A stretch of DNA of 64,000 bases, from assembly GCA_963556195.1 (NCBI GenBank), contig OY744544.1, forward strand, positions 44,155,984 through 44,219,983, given 5' to 3'. This stretch comes from Sepiola atlantica. Its lineage: Eukaryota > Mollusca > Cephalopoda > Sepiida > Sepiolidae. Both the position numbers and the translations under genes were made by a program. Shown one piece after another: positions 59,198-64,000 of this stretch. The notes under the pieces are model-generated. The model worked only from the letters and a program-made list of their open reading frames with translations. It was not told the origin of the DNA and did no database searches. Numbering within the stretch: the first letter of the stretch is position 1; every line of letters begins with the position of its first letter.

Positions 59198-59379
59198 TCT
59201 TGTCAGATTTTAAAAGTCAGACCATAACTTCAACTTGATTCAGCCTAGCCTATTTGTTGTTTTTTTTTCAATCATTATGTTAATGGCATGAATATATTTT
59301 ATTTTGCGTCATCTTTTTGGTGGATGGAGGAAACACCTATTCCGGCTAGGAAAACTATTAAAGTGTAGACATTTTCCCT

Positions 59380-59718
59380 TTTTTGCCGAAATAGATTAAA
59401 AAAAGAAGTTATACTGTACATTTATACTGAGTTCTCTCGCTTGAGTTCTTCAAAAATAAATATATATATTAATTAAATTCTGCAACTTCGAGCTTGTCTG
59501 TGTGTGTGTGCTCTTCACTTCCACATTAATTACACATTATTATTTGTTATTGACTATTAAGCAATTAGTGTCAACTACTAAAACGAAACTTTTTAAAATG
59601 CTTATTTCACAAAATAATGTTATTATGAAATTAGTCACCAAAATTAATTTCCGTTTCTTCATAAACAAGTCAGTCATTTTTCTTGTACTCACGGCTAACA
59701 CCGGCTAGGTACAGCTAG
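59380..59718 (+). mobile_element. Helitron-type 3' region
   Basis: Ends CACGGCTAACACCGGCTAGG / TACAG CTAG at 59715-59718 (next base C). Internal sequence is the inverted match of 7480-7905. Confidence 0.5.
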
Positions 59719-59800
59719 CACACATATATATATAGCAATAATTATAGAAAATCCTTTATTTTATCCAACTTTTTGTAGTACTTTCCTTTTTTATTCCTTG

Positions 59801-59918
<118 letters not shown>

Positions 59919-59944
59919 TCATATCATATAGATCATACATAAAA

Positions 59945-60045
59945 ACAACTGCACCAACAGACTAAAAATCTTTGAAGCCCTACACATAAAAAAATTACAA
60001 CCCACAATTAACGGTACTAACGCCTTATCAGTCTTCAACAATTAA
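59945..60045 (+). pseudogene. Penelope-like element C-terminal end
   Basis: NNCTNRLKIFEALHIKKLQP / TINGTNALSVFNN then stop resembles the end of the GIY-YIG domain (EAL.IK..KP..N). Short. Confidence 0.5.
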
Positions 60046-60050
60046 TACGC

Positions 60051-60093
<43 letters not shown>

Positions 60094-60132
60094 GATATAA
60101 AAAAATAAATAAATAAGTAAATAAACGAATAA

Positions 60133-60186
<54 letters not shown>

Positions 60187-60242
60187 TAATAGATATAACC
60201 AATAATAAAACTATAAATACGGTTCTTTATTACTAATAAGAC

Positions 60243-60474
60243 ACAGCCTCCTGAAGACGGTCGCGAGACCGAAAGCGCTCGAGGAATGGCCCACGATACA
60301 ACGTTAGGTGCCATACTTCACCAATTAACACCGGAAAACCGACGAATCGCTCACCGCGTCGAGAAATTAACCAGAAGGATAGCAAAGAAAGAAAACTCTG
60401 TGGTCTTCAACGACACATGTATAATAAATGACTTGCTGCCGAAATATACATATATATATATATATATATTGTAA
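60243..60474 (+). mobile_element. Penelope-like element 5' end with a hammerhead-like motif
   Basis: CCTCCTGAAGACGGTCGCGA / GACCGAAAGCGCTCGAGG (60247-60284) has CTGAAGA, a perfect GGTC/GACC stem II with GCGA loop, and GAAA, with one extra base between core and stem. A 62-codon frame follows (TRRIAKKENSVVFNDTCIIN, LLPKYT), the N-terminal segment of Penelope polyproteins, cut at a TA tract. A 3' end of the same type lies 200 bp upstream: a head-to-tail arrangement. Confidence 0.65.
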
Positions 60475-60908
60475 TAAAAACACAGCACAAATTACTATGG
60501 CTGATGACGTCTCCACCAACATAACCATGAAAATGAGTAAAATAGTATCATTTAGGTTGATAAGCCACTTTTCCAAATAAACTGTGCAAGAGAATTTTTT
60601 GGTTAACCAAATTATTTGATTAAAGATTAAATTCAAATAGGCTCTTTTTTGTTATAGTAAGAAATAAATGTGACTGAATACACGTTCAGATTATTACATT
60701 TTAATTTTATCAAATGGCTAGCAGACTGTCCCTTTTTCGGATCCATCCAAATGTTATTTGTAGTATTCATTTGTTTGCATTTTGTCAATAGATGACCACC
60801 GAATATTTATCAATAGATTGCTGAAATTCATAATCAGTCCAGAAGGAATAGTATTTCTTTCATAGCAACAGTCATGAAAATTTGGAGGATTATCTATTTT
60901 TATATTTA

Positions 60909-60940
60909 CTGACCCGACCTGGCGTTGCCCGGGAATATTT
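60909..60940 (-). mobile_element. Helitron-type hairpin, terminus decayed
   Basis: Minus strand CCCGGGCAACGCCAGG then TCGGGTCAGT; a CTRR end is not clear. 60480-60900 is unassigned. Confidence 0.35.
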
Positions 60941-60999
60941 ATACTTCCATTTAATGCATTTCATTTTATGGATGCATACTATAAATGTTTATTTGTTTC

Positions 61000-61320
61000 T
61001 ATTTATTTGTTCTTGCTGTGAATGTGAGGAGGACCGAGAGATTGAAGCTCAGTTGAGCACCTTCCATAGAAATACCGATAGAGTAAAGAATGACTAGCAA
61101 TGTGGCTGTAGTGAACAAAAGTGATCTCCCTTGCAAGTCGATTTTGTACTCCGTCAAGGCAAGAGAGAATACTAAACAGTATTCCATCTTAGATTCTATC
61201 TGATTCGTATATAGGTAGAGGATTGCATCAGAACTCAGATACTTTCTGGAAAGCAACCTTAGCAACAGAAACATTACGAAGACCACACCACTTTTATTAA
61301 GTAGAAGAATACCCATTCAT
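61000..61320 (-). pseudogene. LINE family 2 RT fragment
   Basis: Minus strand WCGLRNVSVAKVAF, DAILYLYTNQIESKMEYCLV and LTEYKIDLQG match the RT-thumb blocks, with a GATAGAGTAAAG end also seen at 38755 and 47795. Confidence 0.65.
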
Positions 61321-61574
61321 GAAAGGGTTTATATTATGAATGTTTAGTTTGTTTACATTTTACCAAATATTCTTGTTATTAATAAATGCTTGAAATTTAA
61401 AAGTCAGTCCAGAATGGTGAAATTCATGAACATTAGTTTTGGATACAAAGAAAACAGTGAGAAAGAAGGGATTTTCGAAATAAAGTTAAGGAAGAAATGG
61501 ATTACAGAAGACTGATCATAAACCAGCCGCCGATAAATCTACTTTTTCTTAGCAAATTCTTTTTTTCATATTAA

Positions 61575-61671
61575 AATTATTAATGAAAGAACCAAAATAG
61601 TTTACACACCTAGAAGTAATTAAAATTCAATTAAAATGTGTAAATACTTTAGGTTCTTTCATTAATAATTT
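61575..61671. repeat. inverted repeat, ~36-bp arms
   Basis: AAAATTATTAATGAAAGAAC / CAAA and TTTAGG / TTCTTTCATTAATAATTTT separated by about 25 bp. Confidence 0.85.
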
Positions 61672-61674
61672 TCA

Positions 61675-61815
61675 CTTCACTGGGTTGGTATCAGGAAGAG
61701 CATCCTATAAAACTTTGCCTCCATAAAATGAAATGTCTTCCAAAGTAAATTTTTTCGAACTTCAGGCTGTGCAGTTTGAATGTTGGATGATGATGATGAT
61801 GATGATGAGTTATTG
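61675..61815 (+). repeat. LINE tail ending in (GAT)n
   Basis: GGTATCAGGAAGAGCATCC, TGTGCAGTTTGAATGTTGGA then six GAT units: the common RTE-type tail. Confidence 0.6.
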
Positions 61816-61999
61816 CTTATATATATCTATATATACTACTGAAACTCTGTGAAGCTTGTTTGTCAACCTGTTTGTTTGTCTCTGTGTACACAAGATGACG
61901 TCACAAAGGGATTACGTCATCCACTAAAACAGGTTGAAAAAGTTATTATTTTCTTGTTCTTATGTATTGTTATCCTAAAGTAAAGTTCATTCTGTGTAT

Positions 62000-62244
62000 A
62001 CAGGTGTTTGCTATTTAACTTGTACAGTTTAATAGGATTTGGGGGGCTTTAAAGTTTAGACTTCAAATTTCTCATTCAGACATAATCTACACGGGCCGTT
62101 TAAATTTCTACATGTACTGGTCTGTCGTACTATTTCCCACTCGATTGTTGGCGAGAGTCCGCTTTCTTTGATCTCCCAGTAATGGGTCGCTAGTGCGGTT
62201 TTTATTTGACGTTTTTTGTTAATGAATGGTCGTAAGATACACAA
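62000..62244 (-). pseudogene. Penelope-like GIY-YIG fragment, decayed
   Basis: Minus strand QIKTALATHYWEIKESGLSP, CRLCLNEKFEV: counterpart of the C-terminal half of 26225-26660, with stops in the last 20 codons. Confidence 0.7.
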
Positions 62245-62419
62245 GAAAAATAAAATAAAATAATTAAATAAAAACCTAAACTAAATCAGCATCTAAAATA
62301 GATAAACTACTCCAAGCACGCACATGTTAAAATAAGGTCACCTATTAATTCGACACATTCACAAAAGGGTGTGTCACCCCTATACAAAACAACAAAAGTA
62401 GAGGAAGTAAAAGTCAGCC

Positions 62420-62609
62420 GAACCTTTGTTTGAGGGAAGACCTGCCATTGGCTAATGAAAACATTAACCCATGGGACGGAATAACAATGACTCTGATTGG
62501 TTAGTGTATATAAAAACACCTGGTAACATGAATTACATGCATTTAAGCCTGACGATAAAATGCGGAAGCTTCTGTGTAGCTTAATTGCCATAAATAAATT
62601 TTCATAACT

Positions 62610-62612
<3 letters not shown>
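62420..62612 (+). mobile_element. Penelope-like terminal region, inverted relative to the endonuclease
   Basis: Reverse complement of 25780-26030 (shared: CTGATTGGTTAG, TAGCTTAATTGCCATAAATA). Contains CTGACGA at 62549-62555 followed by TGCGGAAGC, a worn hammerhead core. Confidence 0.55.
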
Positions 62613-62683
<71 letters not shown>

Positions 62684-62778
62684 GGAGAAATAATAAAGAT
62701 AAAACTGAAATTTTATCTTTAAAATATATCTTATCTTGAAAAGTCAATGCTCAATATACAAGATAGAGCAGTAATATA

Positions 62779-62992
62779 AGGAAATGAGTGATGAGAATAA
62801 AAATTGGAAAAAGGTAGAATATTTATTAAATCATCAAATTGTTCAAACAAGGAATATATAAATAAACTTTTTTTTTATTTTAAACCTTTTTTTTCATAAA
62901 AAAAGTTTATTCATATATTCCTTGTTTGAACTATTTGGTGATTTAATAAATATTATACTTTTTCCAATTTTTATTCTCATCACTCATTTCCT
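62779..62992. repeat. large foldback, ~95-bp arms
   Basis: GGAAATGAGTGATGAGAATA ... AACAAGGAATATATAAATAA is mirrored by TTATTCATATATTCCTTGTT ... TATTCTCATCACTCATTTCC around a ~20-bp T-rich loop. A half-copy of one arm is at 59030-59095. 63000-64000 holds only a TA/TG repeat (63236-63320) and AT-rich sequence. Confidence 0.9.
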
Positions 62993-63235
62993 TAAAGTGA
63001 CTTGCTTTTTGAGATCGCCCGTTGGGGCTACAGCATGATGAATAAGCAAGCCTCATATTGGAGTATTATCATTCAACACCATTCAAGGTTTGATTCGATC
63101 ACTATCTAAAAAAATGAAATAACTATAAAAATATGATATATAAATAATAACATTCTCTATACATCCTGGCTATTATTAAGATATAGTATTGTCTGTGATT
63201 GTCTCCTTGTGTCTTCCTTACGTTACACTGTGTGA

Positions 63236-63311
<76 letters not shown>

Positions 63312-64000
63312 ATGTGTGTGTATATTTATGTATATATGTAAATGTATGTTTATTAGGTACGTGCAAAATCAATGGCCGATCCCCAAAATGTAAAAACATT
63401 TTGAACCTCCCTTTTTAAATTCACTAAAATGCAGGAAATCAACCAATTTTAATGAAATTTTCAATATTTATTAATCAATAATCACGGAATATAATGAAAC
63501 CATTATTTTTTTAAATCTTAGTGAAAATGCATTATTTTTTTTAAAACAAAATACATCTTTACTAAAGTTATATTTTTATGTATTAATAAAAAAAATGTAT
63601 GAATTTTTAAATATTTTTAATGAAAACAAAAGCATTGTAGCTGTTAAATAATTAAAAAAATATATATCGTATATATTACGAAAAAGGCCCCTAAATACCG
63701 TGTTAATAAAATCACTAATTAATTTTTTGAATTAGCGATATTATTATTGAATAAAGCATTGTTTAATCAATATTTTCACAAAAAAATAATATAATTGCAA
63801 AAAATATTTCATGTGATTTTAATGATTAGAGTTTCTGGGAAAATAAAAAATGCAACATAATTATATTTCCCTTTCATACATGAACGTGTCATCATCAGAG
63901 CAAGAAATTTATTTTATAATCTTGAAAATAAACTAAAAATTAAAAAATTCGAGACTCAGGATCATAACGAAAAAAAAAAGAATCTAAAAAATTGGATAAT

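Overview
This is a non-coding-dominated eukaryotic nuclear window, AT-rich and full of (TA)n, (GA)n and trinucleotide microsatellites and degraded transposons. Several non-LTR retrotransposon tails are followed by (GAT/ATC)n and carry a 'GTTTAACGTC...CATGC' type 3' end (5565-5700, 10745-10850, 61675-61815). As I recall, that tail is abundant in octopus and squid DNA, so I infer a cephalopod. No base-level taxonomic proof is available here. Nothing looks bacterial, viral or plasmid-like.

Host gene: the best-supported host locus is on the minus strand. Exons at 50852-50998 and 48437-48583 (147 bp each) and a terminal coding exon at 39312-39517 have good splice sites and matching phases, and encode the C-terminal ~165 residues of a charged, probably coiled-coil protein. 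Weaker orphan exon candidates lie at 1575-1642 (-), 7302-7380 (-) and 8112-8203 (+). The introns hold most of the transposon debris at 39.5-51 kb.

Mobile DNA by region: 4.2-5.3 kb, a foldback element with a nested insertion; 5.6-7.0, 9.6-9.8, 16.6-17.2 and 45.2-45.8 kb, one RTE-like LINE family; 13.4, 17.2, 37.4, 38.5, 47.7, 52.0, 57.0 and 61.0 kb, a second LINE family; 18.7 kb, a third LINE C-terminus; 25.8-26.7, 40.0-40.8, 59.9-60.5 and 62.0-62.6 kb, Penelope-like (GIY-YIG) elements with hammerhead-like motifs; 27.35-28.49 kb, a gag-protease piece of a copia-like LTR element; 32.1-35.8 kb, a TX1-like LINE that has lost its endonuclease; 42.7-44.4 kb, a decayed Helitron helicase ending in a recognisable Helitron 3' terminus; 49.9-50.5 kb and 57.8-58.3 kb, Tc1/mariner relics. 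Helitron-type 3' ends recur throughout.

The most interesting content is small-RNA-derived repeats. (1) A SINE-like family starts with the 5' end of U2 snRNA and includes a tandem trimer at 52.4-53.4 kb; two minisatellite arrays carry the same U2 branch-site-recognition block in opposite orientations. (2) A second SINE family has a 5S rRNA head. (3) tRNA-headed SINEs carry a hammerhead-ribozyme-like module: the copy at 55583-55740 keeps the whole catalytic consensus, and another family shows a clean presence/absence of the module. These elements are presumably mobilised in trans by LINE machinery (inference).
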